From Gluconobacter sp. P1C6_b (GTDB lineage: Bacteria; Pseudomonadota; Alphaproteobacteria; Acetobacterales; Acetobacteraceae): 64,000 nucleotides of DNA. A program made the position numbers and the translations under genes. The stretch lies in NCBI RefSeq assembly GCF_018811945.1, contig NZ_JACRVU010000002.1, forward strand, positions 62,001 to 126,000, in the 5' to 3' direction. This document shows positions 1-8,467 of the stretch, one piece after another. The notes under the pieces are model-generated. The model was not told the origin of the DNA. It did not search any database and saw nothing but the letters and a program-made list of their open reading frames with translations. Within the stretch, counting starts at the first letter, position 1. Each line of letters begins with the position of its first letter.

Positions 1-290
1 TCCGGCCCCGGACCATTCTTCAGATCGGCCTGTACGATCAGGTCATAAATCAGCTGCGTCCCGACGTGCTCGGCCTGCGCGCGCATCTGCTCCATCAGCC
101 AGGGACCCTGCACAGGAGTCGCAAAGCCGGGATAGTTTTCAACATCCGTCGTGATGGTGAGCTGACCGCCGGGCTGCATCCCGGTGACGAGAATCGGCTT
201 GAGGCTCGCGCGGGCCGCGTAGATCGCAGCGGTGTAGCCAGCGGGGCCGGCGCCAACGACCAGCAGATCCGTATGATGGATTTCAGGCAT
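1..290 (-). CDS. trxB: Thioredoxin reductase, N-terminal part (cut by window edge)
   Basis: FAD/NADPH-dependent enzyme that reduces thioredoxin in the cytoplasm. About 96 codons are visible, starting from the ATG at 290. The beginning reads MPEIHHTDLLVVGAGPAGYT, with the Rossmann dinucleotide-binding glycines (GAGPAG) at residues 14-19. This is followed by a QPGGQLTITTDVENYPGF segment typical of the FAD domain of low-molecular-weight TrxB. The redox CxxC motif and the NADPH domain lie outside the window, so this is a family call from the N-terminus only. It is divergent from the Lrp-type regulator, with a shared upstream region of about 97 bp. Confidence 0.93.
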   Translation of the reverse strand, partial: MPEIHHTDLLVVGAGPAGYTAAIYAARASLKPILVTGMQPGGQLTITTDVENYPGFATPVQGPWLMEQMRAQAEHVGTQLIYDLIVQADLKNGPGP

Positions 291-387
291 GATGGGTCCT
301 CAATGGGTATCTGGTCCCCATATAAAGACTTCCGACGCATCTGCCATCTTTGCGGATCATGTCACCTGCCATATACGTCAGAGTGAA

Positions 388-870
388 ATGAACGTACCGC
401 CACACCTCGCACCGATTGAACTGGACGCCATCGACCGGCAGATCATTGCCGAACTCCAGGCTGATGGACGCATGACCAACGTGGAACTTGCCCGTCGGAC
501 CGGCATTTCCGCGCCGCCCTGCCTGCGACGTGTCCGGCGGCTCGAAGAACTGGGGATCATCAAGGGCTACCACGCGGAAGTGGATGCGGCCCTGTTGGGC
601 TGGTCCCTGAATTTCTATGCCCTGATCGGCCTCGAGAGCCAGAAAGGTAGCGTGCTGGAAGCCTTTGAGGCGCAGGTCGGCGCCTGGCCCGAAACGCGGG
701 AATGCCACATGATCCGTGGCGGTGGCGATTTCCTCGTGCGCCTTGTCGCCCGCGACGCCGCCCACCAGAACGCCCTGACGCGCCTGCTGACCGATAGCCC
801 GCATGTCGTCCGCGTCCAGACCCTTCAGACCATCCATACAAGCCGTGATCTCGCCGGCGTGCCGATCTGA
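388..870 (+). CDS. Lrp/AsnC-family transcriptional regulator
   Basis: 160-residue protein with an N-terminal winged helix-turn-helix (LDAIDRQIIAELQADGRMTN, then a recognition helix around SAPPCLRRVRRLEE) and a C-terminal RAM/AsnC ligand-binding domain. Members form dimers or octamers and sense amino acids. I chose the ATG at 388 because the family core begins about 10 residues after it; the frame is open back to 289 but that stretch resembles no family sequence. It is divergent from trxB, an arrangement that could reflect control of trxB or of itself. The target is not visible from sequence. Confidence 0.9.
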   Translation: MNVPPHLAPIELDAIDRQIIAELQADGRMTNVELARRTGISAPPCLRRVRRLEELGIIKGYHAEVDAALLGWSLNFYALIGLESQKGSVLEAFEAQVGAWPETRECHMIRGGGDFLVRLVARDAAHQNALTRLLTDSPHVVRVQTLQTIHTSRDLAGVPI

Positions 871-881
871 CGGCTGACCCC

Positions 882-1988
882 ATGACCGCCTCGCGGCTGC
901 TGCCGCTTCCGGCCGAACTGAGCGTCATCGTCCCGTGCTACAACGAGGTCGCCAATGTAGCGCCCATGGTCGCCGCACTGGACAGCGCGCTCGAAGGCCG
1001 GAAGTGGGAAGTCATCTTCGTCGATGACAGTTCTCCGGATGGCACGGCAGCCGAGGTCTCCCGGATTGCACGTCTGGACCCGCGGGTCCGGGTACTGTGC
1101 CGGGTCGGGCGCCGCGGCCTGTCGTCCGCCGTGATTGAAGGAATCCTTTCATCGAGCGCCCCCTGGATCGCGGTCATGGACGGCGATCTGCAGCACGATG
1201 AATCCGTCCTGCGCACCATGCTGGCCGAACTGCAGGCCGGCGCGGATATCGTCGTGGCGAGTCGACATGTCGAAGGCGGAGACAGTGCCGGACTGGCAGG
1301 CCACTGGCGGCACATGCTCTCGGATGCGGGCATCAGGGCCGCCCAGGCCATCATGCCGCACCCGCTCAGTGATCCGATGAGCGGCTTTTTCGCCATGCGC
1401 CGGAGTCTCTTTGACACATTGCTGCCCCGCCTGTCCGGAACCGGCTTCAAGATCCTGCTCGATCTGGTCATGTCGGCACCCCGGAATGTGCGCATTGTCG
1501 AGGTGCCCTTCGTCTTCCGTCCACGACTGGCCGGTGAGAGCAAGCTCGATATCGTGGTCCTGATTCAGTTTGCGACCATGCTGCTCGACAAGTTGACCCG
1601 AGGCTGGCTGCCGACGCGCTTCATGGCTTTTGCGCTGGTCGGGCTGATTGGGGTGGCTGTCAATGTGGCCGTCCTGAATCTGGCAGGCGCCTGCGGTCTG
1701 AGTTTTTCCTGGGCCCAGCTGGCCGGAACCGCCGTCGCCATCCTGACGAACTTCATGCTCAACAACCGTTTCACCTATCATGACCGTCGTCTGAAAGGGG
1801 TGAAGCTCTGGCGCGGGTTGGTCATTTTCATTGCTGTCTGCTCGCTGGGTGCGATCGCCAATATCGGTATTGCCCGCATGATGCTGGACAGCGCCGGTCA
1901 TGGCCACTGGGACCGTTCCTCCGCTGCCGGAGCCGTCGTAGGCGTTGTCTGGAATTACGCGGTTTCTTCCACGCTCGTCTGGCGCTGA
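882..1988 (+). CDS. GT2 polyprenyl-phosphate glycosyltransferase fused to GtrA membrane domain
   Basis: 368 residues. The N-terminal 230 or so residues form a family 2 glycosyltransferase of the dolichol-phosphate-mannose-synthase type: SVIVPCYNE near residue 14, FVDDSSPDGT, a DxD-type motif in VMDGDLQHD, and the conserved RPRLAGESKLD segment. The C-terminal part, from about residue 245, has four hydrophobic segments like the GtrA flippase-type domain, including a FMLNNRFTY motif. The expected role is to load a sugar onto a polyprenyl phosphate at the inner membrane and perhaps help flip it. It sits 13 bp before a GT39-type transferase that could use such a lipid-linked sugar. Sugar and acceptor are unknown. 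Confidence 0.88.
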   Translation: MTASRLLPLPAELSVIVPCYNEVANVAPMVAALDSALEGRKWEVIFVDDSSPDGTAAEVSRIARLDPRVRVLCRVGRRGLSSAVIEGILSSSAPWIAVMDGDLQHDESVLRTMLAELQAGADIVVASRHVEGGDSAGLAGHWRHMLSDAGIRAAQAIMPHPLSDPMSGFFAMRRSLFDTLLPRLSGTGFKILLDLVMSAPRNVRIVEVPFVFRPRLAGESKLDIVVLIQFATMLLDKLTRGWLPTRFMAFALVGLIGVAVNVAVLNLAGACGLSFSWAQLAGTAVAILTNFMLNNRFTYHDRRLKGVKLWRGLVIFIAVCSLGAIANIGIARMMLDSAGHGHWDRSSAAGAVVGVVWNYAVSSTLVWR

Positions 1989-2001
1989 CCCCTTGAGTGA
2001 T

Positions 2002-3393
2002 ATGACGCGCCACATCCGGCTTTTCTGGGCGCTTCTTGCCGTCCTGACCGTCATCCGACTGTATCTGGCGGCCAATGTCCCGCTGACGCCCGACGAGGCT
2101 TATTACTGGGTCTGGTCCCGCAATCTTCAGCCGGGCTATCTGGACCATCCCTTCATGGTTGCACTCTGGATCCGTGTCGGGACATGGATCGCGGGAGAAA
2201 CGCCGCTGGGTGTCCGTCTGCTGGGGCCGCTCTCCGTTCTGCCGGGGAGCTGGGCGCTTTATCACGCTGCCCGTCGCCTGCTGCCGTCCTGCCCATGGCC
2301 GGCCTCGGGCCTTAAGGCAGCGTTGCTGCTCAATGCCACGCTCATGCTGGGGCTGGGCGCCGCCACCATGACGCCAGACACCCCGCTGCTGTTCTTCATC
2401 ACACTGTTTCTCTACGCGCTGAGCCGCGCTATCGACCCGGAGCTGAAGCCGCGCGCAGCTCTTCCATGGTGGATCGGTTCGGCTGTTCTGCTGGGTCTGG
2501 CCTTCGACTCAAAATACACAGCCGTCCTGATCGGTGCCGGACTGGGAGGCGTCGTTCTCATGACGGGACGCCTGCGCCGTCAGTCTGGTCCCTGGCTGGC
2601 GATTCCGGCCCTGTTCGTGGCGATGTCGCCCGTCATCCTGTGGAATGCGCATCACCACTGGGCCAGCTTCCTCAGGCAGGGGGGCAGGGCAGGAGACTGG
2701 CATCCGGCCCGTGCCGTCCAGTTCATGGGCGAGCTGATCGGGGGGCAGATCGGCCTCGCCACGCCGCTCATTTTCGTTCTGTTCGCGGCCGGGCTCTGGG
2801 TCTGTCTCAAACGCAACCGCCTTCTGGCATGGCTGGCTCTTGTTCCGATGGCCGTGTTCATCACGCATGCCTTCGGGGACCGGGTCCAGCCAAACTGGCC
2901 AGCCGTGATCTATCCGGTTTTTGCCTTGGCTGCTCTTGAAACAGGCTGGCGTATCCGCTGGCCCGTCATCAGCGGGCTGGCCCTGACGCTCATTGTCTGC
3001 ATTCAGGCCGTTTTTTCGCCGCTGCATCTTGTGCCGCATCGGGATCCTGTGCTGCGCCTGACCGGCGGCTGGGAAACATTTTCCCGCCAGCTTGCCCTGC
3101 AGGCCAAAGCGGAAGGGGCAACCGCTCTTGCCGCCGAGGATTACGCTCTCGCCTCAAGACTGGCATTCACGCAGAATATCCTGCCCGTGATCGGGACGGA
3201 TCCACGCTGGCATCTTTTCCGCCTTCCTTCAGCGGTGAGCGCAAAAGCCGTCATGGTCGAGGAACAGCGGCACGGCGGGGTTCCCGAAAAATCCGCAACA
3301 CTGTGCCGCGAAGTCCGCGCTCAACCCATCCGCTGCTACACCGTCAGCCCCCCAGGTTTCACGACCGGTACGCAGCTTCCCGAGCGTTCTTAA
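2002..3393 (+). CDS. GT39/ArnT-like membrane glycosyltransferase
   Basis: About 463 residues with many hydrophobic segments. It carries the hallmark periplasmic loop of the PMT_2/ArnT family right after the first membrane helix: LTPDEAYYWVWS followed by GYLDHPFMVA, containing the catalytic-type Asp-Glu. Such enzymes transfer a sugar from a polyprenyl-phosphate carrier to lipid A, protein or glycan on the periplasmic side. The start is taken as ATG 2002, preceded by a GAG element; a TTG nine bases upstream is a possible alternative. It is probably co-transcribed with the GT2-GtrA gene. The acceptor cannot be inferred. Confidence 0.85.
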   Translation: MTRHIRLFWALLAVLTVIRLYLAANVPLTPDEAYYWVWSRNLQPGYLDHPFMVALWIRVGTWIAGETPLGVRLLGPLSVLPGSWALYHAARRLLPSCPWPASGLKAALLLNATLMLGLGAATMTPDTPLLFFITLFLYALSRAIDPELKPRAALPWWIGSAVLLGLAFDSKYTAVLIGAGLGGVVLMTGRLRRQSGPWLAIPALFVAMSPVILWNAHHHWASFLRQGGRAGDWHPARAVQFMGELIGGQIGLATPLIFVLFAAGLWVCLKRNRLLAWLALVPMAVFITHAFGDRVQPNWPAVIYPVFALAALETGWRIRWPVISGLALTLIVCIQAVFSPLHLVPHRDPVLRLTGGWETFSRQLALQAKAEGATALAAEDYALASRLAFTQNILPVIGTDPRWHLFRLPSAVSAKAVMVEEQRHGGVPEKSATLCREVRAQPIRCYTVSPPGFTTGTQLPERS

Positions 3394-3443
3394 ACCTCTC
3401 CTTAAGACCTTGCCCGCCATACTGGACACATTCAGGAGGCGGG

Positions 3444-4379
3444 ATGTCCAACCAGAACGGCAAAGAAGCTCGAAAGATCATCATCAAGCGTTTTGATGTG
3501 GTCGAAGGCGGTCATCATGGCGGGGCGTGGAAGATTGCCTATGCCGATTTCGTAACGGCCATGATGGCGTTCTTCCTTGTCATGTGGCTCATCAACGCCA
3601 CGACGGAAGAGCAGCGCAAGGGTATCGCCAATTTCTTCAATCCGATGGCGGTCTGGAAGGATATGCCGCCACCGGTGGATAATGTTCTGCCCGCGGCTCC
3701 GGAGCCGGTCTCTCTGGAGACGAAATCGGTTGCCCTGAAGCCGGGAAAAGACCAGTACGGCAAGGCGCCCCAGGGAGCGGCAGGCTCCCAGAAGGGGAAG
3801 GACCAGACCCCGCCGGGTGTGCATACGGCGCAGATCGTCGTTCTGCATGACAGCCAGATCCAGCCCGGCGAGCCCCCCGTTACGCCTTCTGCCCAGAAAG
3901 CCGAACAGGAGGCCAGGGATGCCGCGGCCCAGAAGATCCAGGCGCTCATCAGCAATACGCCCGAACTGGCGGATGTCCGTTCCCAGGTCTCGGTCACGGT
4001 CGGGGATGACGGGCTGCATGTCCAGATCGCGGATTCCGATCATCAGCCGATGTTTGCCATGGGGCAGTCCTCGCCCAATCCTCATGCCGTCCAGCTGATC
4101 AAGGCGATTGTGCCATATCTTGAGAAACTGCACGGCAAGCTCTCCATCGCCGGATACACCGATGCCGCTCCCTATCGCCCCGGCCAGCTGAGCAACTGGA
4201 GCCTGTCGAGTGCGCGTGCAGTCGCGGTGCGGGATCTCGTTGTCCAGAGCGGCTTTCCGGATCGGCGACTGAAATCCGTCAGCGGATATGCTGACCGCAA
4301 TCTTTTTGACCCCACCCAGCCTCTTAACCCCCGGAACCGTCGCATCGTCCTGGTGCTGTCGCCCGATATTTCTCAATAA
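3444..4379 (+). CDS. motB: Flagellar motor stator protein MotB
   Basis: 311 residues. A single N-terminal membrane helix (WKIAYADFVTAMMAFFLVMW) carries the proton-binding aspartate, here D35. A long Pro/Lys/Gln-rich linker follows, then a C-terminal OmpA/MotB peptidoglycan-binding domain (about residues 190-305, with YTDAAPYRPGQLSNWSLSSA). It anchors the stator and conducts protons with MotA. A strong ribosome-binding site AGGAGG lies at 3434-3439, which fixes the ATG at 3444. It is followed by motA after 26 bp, the reverse of the usual order. No other flagellar genes are in the window. Confidence 0.93.
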   Translation: MSNQNGKEARKIIIKRFDVVEGGHHGGAWKIAYADFVTAMMAFFLVMWLINATTEEQRKGIANFFNPMAVWKDMPPPVDNVLPAAPEPVSLETKSVALKPGKDQYGKAPQGAAGSQKGKDQTPPGVHTAQIVVLHDSQIQPGEPPVTPSAQKAEQEARDAAAQKIQALISNTPELADVRSQVSVTVGDDGLHVQIADSDHQPMFAMGQSSPNPHAVQLIKAIVPYLEKLHGKLSIAGYTDAAPYRPGQLSNWSLSSARAVAVRDLVVQSGFPDRRLKSVSGYADRNLFDPTQPLNPRNRRIVLVLSPDISQ

Positions 4380-4405
4380 ATTCAAGTCAGTCAGGAAATT
4401 TTCGG

Positions 4406-5272
4406 ATGTTCATCATTATCGGTCTGGTCGTTGTTCTGGGCTGTGTTTTCGGATCGTTTGTAGCGTCTGGCGGTGCTATCGGTCCGCTCGTCTCGTCAAT
4501 GCCATTCGAGCTTCTGACCATTCTGGGAGCCGCGGTTGGAACCTTCCTGATGGCCAACTCCCTTGGAGCCGTCAAACATCTTCCCGCCGGAATCAAGAAG
4601 GCCATGAAAGGCTCCCAGTATGGTCGGGCGGATTACGTCGATCTTCTGAGCCTGCTGTTTCACATCGCGAAGCTGGCATCCTCCAAGGGGTTCATGGCGC
4701 TGGAATCCCATATCGAGGATCCCCAGGGCAGTACGGTTTTCGGTGCCTTTCCGAAGATCCGGGACAACCCCCATGTCTGTTCGTTCATCTGTGACTATCT
4801 GCGCATGGCGGGCATGAATGCCACCGATCCGTACCAGATGGATGAAGTGATGGGGAACGAGCTCAAGAAGAACATGCGCGAGGAAATGCATCTTCCCCAT
4901 GCGCTTCAGTCCGTCTCCGATGCGCTGCCGGCTCTGGGAATTGTGGCGGCGGTTCTGGGCGTCATCAAGACCATGGCTTCCATTAGCAAGCCGCCGATCG
5001 TGCTTGGCGAAATGATTGCGGGCGCGCTGGTGGGAACATTCCTGGGTATTCTTCTGGCGTATGGAATTGTGGCTCCGATCGCGAGCCGGCTGGGGGGCGT
5101 GGTTGAGGAAGAGTCGTCCTATCTCGACCTCGTTCGTTCCGTTATCGTTGCACATCTTCAGGGCAATGCGCCGCAGGTCAGCGTCGAGATCGGGCGCAAA
5201 AGCATCCCTTCAGACCTGATGCCGAGCTTTCAGGAAGTCGAGGAAGCCGTCAGCGCAGCTGCTGTGGCCTGA
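4406..5272 (+). CDS. motA: Flagellar motor stator protein MotA
   Basis: 288 residues, the usual MotA length. Hydrophobic helices lie at the N-terminus (MFIIIGLVVVLGCVFGSFVA), near residues 30-50, and twice near residues 165-225; the large cytoplasmic loop between holds the charged residues that contact FliG. The PALGIVAAVLGVIKTM segment contains the conserved proline of TM3. It forms the proton-driven stator with MotB. It lies directly downstream of motB in the same direction and is probably co-transcribed with it. Confidence 0.94.
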   Translation: MFIIIGLVVVLGCVFGSFVASGGAIGPLVSSMPFELLTILGAAVGTFLMANSLGAVKHLPAGIKKAMKGSQYGRADYVDLLSLLFHIAKLASSKGFMALESHIEDPQGSTVFGAFPKIRDNPHVCSFICDYLRMAGMNATDPYQMDEVMGNELKKNMREEMHLPHALQSVSDALPALGIVAAVLGVIKTMASISKPPIVLGEMIAGALVGTFLGILLAYGIVAPIASRLGGVVEEESSYLDLVRSVIVAHLQGNAPQVSVEIGRKSIPSDLMPSFQEVEEAVSAAAVA

Positions 5273-5284
5273 TCGGCCGGATGT

Positions 5285-5317
5285 CTTTACGGTGTCGATA
5301 TTGTCGGTATCGTAAAG
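5285..5317 (+). promoter_or_regulatory. Inverted repeat overlapping the peptidase ribosome-binding site
   Basis: CTTTACG (5285-5291) is repeated inverted as CGTAAAG (5311-5317), with a further GATA/TATC match inside. The right arm contains most of the AAAGG ribosome-binding sequence (5314-5318), which lies 6 nt before the ATG at 5325. If the hairpin folds it would mask the site. It could alternatively be a weak motA terminator, although no T-run follows. Confidence 0.35.
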
Positions 5318-5324
5318 GCTTTCC

Positions 5325-7442
5325 ATGTTTCCTGTTCTTGCGAGAGCACTGTGCCTGTCTCTCTCCATCCTGCCTCTGGCAGCCTATGCCGGTTCGCCTT
5401 CTCTCCCGTCTCCTGCTGAACTGAGCCAGACGGACGGGGCGAAGGCGCTGGACTGGGTGAGGGCACAGAATGCCCATACAGAGGCGGTCCTCACATCAGA
5501 CCCCCGCTACAAACCCCTGTATCAGAAAATCCTGACGGCTCAGCAGTCTCCGGTCCGTCTTGCCGTTCCCACGCAGCAGGGCGGGGAAATCTGGAACTTC
5601 TGGCAGGACGATGTTCATGTCCGTGGGATCTGGCGCAGTGCTTCGGTCCCGTCCTTCAATTCCGGTCATCCGGAATGGAAAACACGTTTCGATCTCGATG
5701 CTTTGGCCCGCACCGAACATGCCAACTGGGTCATGGAGGGTCTTGAGTGTCTTGCGCCGCAGGATCGCTTCTGTCTCATGTCCCTGTCCCAGGCAGGGGA
5801 AGATGCGCATGTGGTCCGGGAATACGACACGCAGACAGACAGTTTCGTAAAAGACGGTTTCGCTCTGCCGTCCGGAAAGCAGACTGTCACCTGGGTGGAT
5901 GCCGATACGCTTCTGGTTTCGCGGGACTGGGGCACGGGCGATGCGGGGCTGACGCGGTCAGGATATCCCTATTCGGTCCGGCTGCTGCGGCGGGGTCAGT
6001 CACTGGCTCAGGCTGTTGAGGTCTATCGTGGGCAGATCACGGACATGGATGTCTCGCCGGAAAGGCTGCGTGATGAGAAAGGGCGGCAGCTTTTCCTTAT
6101 CAGCCGTCACCGGGATTTCTTTCACACGGAAGTCAGCCTTTTCAATCCTGTCACGCATCAGCTGAGCCGGCTGCCGCTTCCGGAGAAATACGACAGCCTC
6201 TCCTATCTGGATGGTCAGCTGGTCCTGCATCTGCTTCAGGACTGGGTCTTGCCCGGACGGACATTCCGTGCGGACAGCATTGTGGCCCTGGATCCGGCAA
6301 AACCGTCTGAGCCTCGCCTCATCCTGTCGCCGACATCTCGTCAGACCATCGGGGATGGTATGGGGGACGCTGTGGCGGTGACCAGGGATGGTCTGGCGGT
6401 TGTGGTGTATGACAACGTCCAGCCTGTCCTGAAGCTTTTCCGCCATAAGGCGAGCGGGGCATGGACCGCGCGTTCCATTGCGCTTCCCAAGAACATGGCG
6501 GCGGAAATCGTCTCGTCAGATCCGAAGCTTGCGCAGGCCTATCTTCAGCTTGAAGGATTCATTCAGCCGCCGCAGCTGTGGAGCCTGAATACGACGTCAC
6601 AGACCGCGCAGCCGCTGTATCGTCAGCCGGACCTGTTCGATACGTCCGGTCTGGTCGTGGAGCAGATGTCGGCGACCAGCACGGACGGCACGGCCATTCC
6701 CTATTTCATCGTTCATGCCCGAGACTGGCAGAAGGATGGTGCCCGCCCGACCCTGATGACAGCTTATGGCGGGTTCGGGCTTTCATATCTGCCCGTCTAT
6801 CATCCGGATCTGGGGATCACGTGGTTTGACCGTGGCGGCGTTTACGTCATGGCCAATATCCGTGGTGGCGGAGAATTCGGCCCGGCGTGGCATGATGTTG
6901 CGCGGCGGGAAGGGCGGCAGAAAGCCTATGATGACTTTGCGGCTGTGGCCCGTGATCTCATCGCCAGGCATATCACGTCCCCGAAGCATCTGGGGCTTCG
7001 GGGACGCTCCAATGGTGGTCTTCTGGCGGGTGTGGAATTCACCCAGCATCCCGACCTGTGGAATGCGGCGATCATTGGCGTGCCGCTGCTGGACATGATG
7101 AATTACGAGCAGATGGCGGCTGGTGCCTCCTGGGCTGCGGAATATGGCAGCATCTCCGAGCCGGGGCCGCGCGCTTTCTGGGAAAGGATGTCGCCCCTGC
7201 AGAACCTGAAGGCCGGTGTGTCCTATCCTGAGCCGTTCATCTTCACGTCAACGCGGGATGACCGGGTTGGTCCGATCCATGCGCGCCGGTTTGCGGCCCG
7301 ACTGGAAAGCCTGAAGCTGCCTTTTCTGTATTATGAAGATGTGGAAGGTGGTCATGCCGGTACGGTCAATGCCGCTGAAATCGCGCATGAGCGGGCTCTT
7401 GAGGCGGTCTATCTCAGTCACAAGCTGATGGACGCGCAATAA
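5325..7442 (+). CDS. Secreted prolyl oligopeptidase family serine peptidase (S9A)
   Basis: 705 residues with a probable signal peptide (MFPVLARALCLSLSILPLAAYAG), so it likely acts in the periplasm. An N-terminal seven-bladed propeller domain is followed by an alpha/beta hydrolase domain. The catalytic serine is S562 in GRSNGG, the aspartate lies in TSTRDDRVGP (D645/D646) and the histidine is H677 in VEGGHAG. The upstream segment ANIRGGGEFGPAWH is typical of the S9A family. It would cleave short peptides after proline, or after other residues in family variants. It is transcribed alone, bounded downstream by two hairpins. Confidence 0.92.
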   Translation: MFPVLARALCLSLSILPLAAYAGSPSLPSPAELSQTDGAKALDWVRAQNAHTEAVLTSDPRYKPLYQKILTAQQSPVRLAVPTQQGGEIWNFWQDDVHVRGIWRSASVPSFNSGHPEWKTRFDLDALARTEHANWVMEGLECLAPQDRFCLMSLSQAGEDAHVVREYDTQTDSFVKDGFALPSGKQTVTWVDADTLLVSRDWGTGDAGLTRSGYPYSVRLLRRGQSLAQAVEVYRGQITDMDVSPERLRDEKGRQLFLISRHRDFFHTEVSLFNPVTHQLSRLPLPEKYDSLSYLDGQLVLHLLQDWVLPGRTFRADSIVALDPAKPSEPRLILSPTSRQTIGDGMGDAVAVTRDGLAVVVYDNVQPVLKLFRHKASGAWTARSIALPKNMAAEIVSSDPKLAQAYLQLEGFIQPPQLWSLNTTSQTAQPLYRQPDLFDTSGLVVEQMSATSTDGTAIPYFIVHARDWQKDGARPTLMTAYGGFGLSYLPVYHPDLGITWFDRGGVYVMANIRGGGEFGPAWHDVARREGRQKAYDDFAAVARDLIARHITSPKHLGLRGRSNGGLLAGVEFTQHPDLWNAAIIGVPLLDMMNYEQMAAGASWAAEYGSISEPGPRAFWERMSPLQNLKAGVSYPEPFIFTSTRDDRVGPIHARRFAARLESLKLPFLYYEDVEGGHAGTVNAAEIAHERALEAVYLSHKLMDAQ

Positions 7443-7453
7443 CTCACGTCACG

Positions 7454-7483
7454 CCCCTGTCCGTTCAAAGGAACGGGCAGGGG
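7454..7483 (+). terminator. Stem-loop after the S9 peptidase gene
   Basis: A 13-bp stem with one G-T wobble (CCCCTGTCCGTTC against GAACGGGCAGGGG), a four-base loop and no T-run, 12 bp after the peptidase stop codon. It may stabilise the 3' end or assist termination together with the following hairpin. Confidence 0.5.
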
Positions 7484-7504
7484 GGAGGGCCGAATTTCAG
7501 GTAC

Positions 7505-7541
7505 AAAAAAAGCCGCTGTCCCGAAGGACGCGGCTCTTTTT
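7505..7541. terminator. Bidirectional terminator between S9 peptidase and rpsU
   Basis: AGCCGC-TGTCC, loop, GGAC-GCGGCT at 7511-7535 is flanked by six A on the left (7505-7510) and a T-run on the right. It can therefore end transcription of the peptidase (plus strand) and of rpsU (minus strand). Confidence 0.85.
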
Positions 7542-7562
7542 CCGTTCGGAGGACGTGAAGGC

Positions 7563-7766
7563 TTAGAAGCCTTCGCGCTCCAGACGCTTACGCTCCATCT
7601 TGCGGGCGCGACGAACAGCTTCGGCTGCTTCGCGGGCGCGCTTCTCGGAGGGCTTTTCGAAGTGGCGACGCAGCTTCATCTCACGAAACACGCCTTCGCG
7701 CTGCATCTTCTTCTTGAGCGCCTTAAGCGCCTGGTCAACATTGTTGTCACGAACGAGAACCTGCAC
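7563..7766 (-). CDS. rpsU: 30S ribosomal protein S21
   Basis: 67 residues, strongly basic, with the S21 signature [20 protein letters not shown] at the start and the conserved [20 protein letters not shown] segment. It binds the 30S platform near the anti-Shine-Dalgarno region and helps initiation. It is transcribed alone on the minus strand, with a shared terminator just past its stop codon. About 190 bp separate it from the divergent def; that stretch must hold both promoters, but I cannot place them with confidence. Confidence 0.97.
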
Positions 7767-7954
7767 GGTGCCGTCAACTCCTTATGGGCCCGCTCTTCAG
7801 CGCCACCCGTGATATGGCATTCCAACTAAGGATGGTGCCCTTAACACATCTTTCGCGGGGAACGCAATTCATTCAGGAACGCTTGAATGGATTATTCCCA
7901 ACGCGCACTCTGGGGCACCCGGATGCCACTCCCGTTTGAAGGACAGACGTTTTC

Positions 7955-8467
7955 ATGGCCCTGCTCAAGATTGCCCGCATGGGCAACCCCGTTCTGCATC
8001 AGGTAGCACAGGCCGTTTCCGACCCGAAAGCCCCGGAAATCCAGTCGCTCATCGCAGATATGCTGGAAACGATGGCCGATGCCCGGGGGGCCGGACTGGC
8101 TGCGCCGCAGGTTCATCAGCCCCTGCGGATTTTCGTCTATCACGTTCCCACGAACCGCGTGGCGAATCCCGAAGAGGCATTGCTGCCCCGCGTTCTCATC
8201 AATCCCGAAATCACGCCTGTCGGTGATGAAATGATGATCTGCAGCGAGGGCTGCCTGTCGATTCCGGGGCTGCGGGCCGATGTTCCGCGCCATGCGAAGG
8301 TCCGGTATTCCGGTCTGGATGAGAATGGTGAGCTGCTCGAAGGTGAGGCGACCGGTTTTCATGCCAATGTCCTGCAACACGAGAACGACCATCTGAACGG
8401 CATTCTCTATCCGCAGCGCGTTACCGATTTCGGGCGATTCGGATATGTGGAAGAAATTCTCCGGTGA
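7955..8467 (+). CDS. def: Peptide deformylase
   Basis: 170 residues. Metalloenzyme that removes the formyl group from nascent protein N-termini. All three motifs are present: GAGLAAPQ (45-52), EGCLS (98-102, metal ligand C100) and HENDH (142-146, an HExDH match with the other two metal ligands and the catalytic Glu). It heads a tight unit: its TGA overlaps the GTG start of the MarR-type gene. The usual partner fmt (formyltransferase) is not adjacent. Confidence 0.97.
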   Translation: MALLKIARMGNPVLHQVAQAVSDPKAPEIQSLIADMLETMADARGAGLAAPQVHQPLRIFVYHVPTNRVANPEEALLPRVLINPEITPVGDEMMICSEGCLSIPGLRADVPRHAKVRYSGLDENGELLEGEATGFHANVLQHENDHLNGILYPQRVTDFGRFGYVEEILR

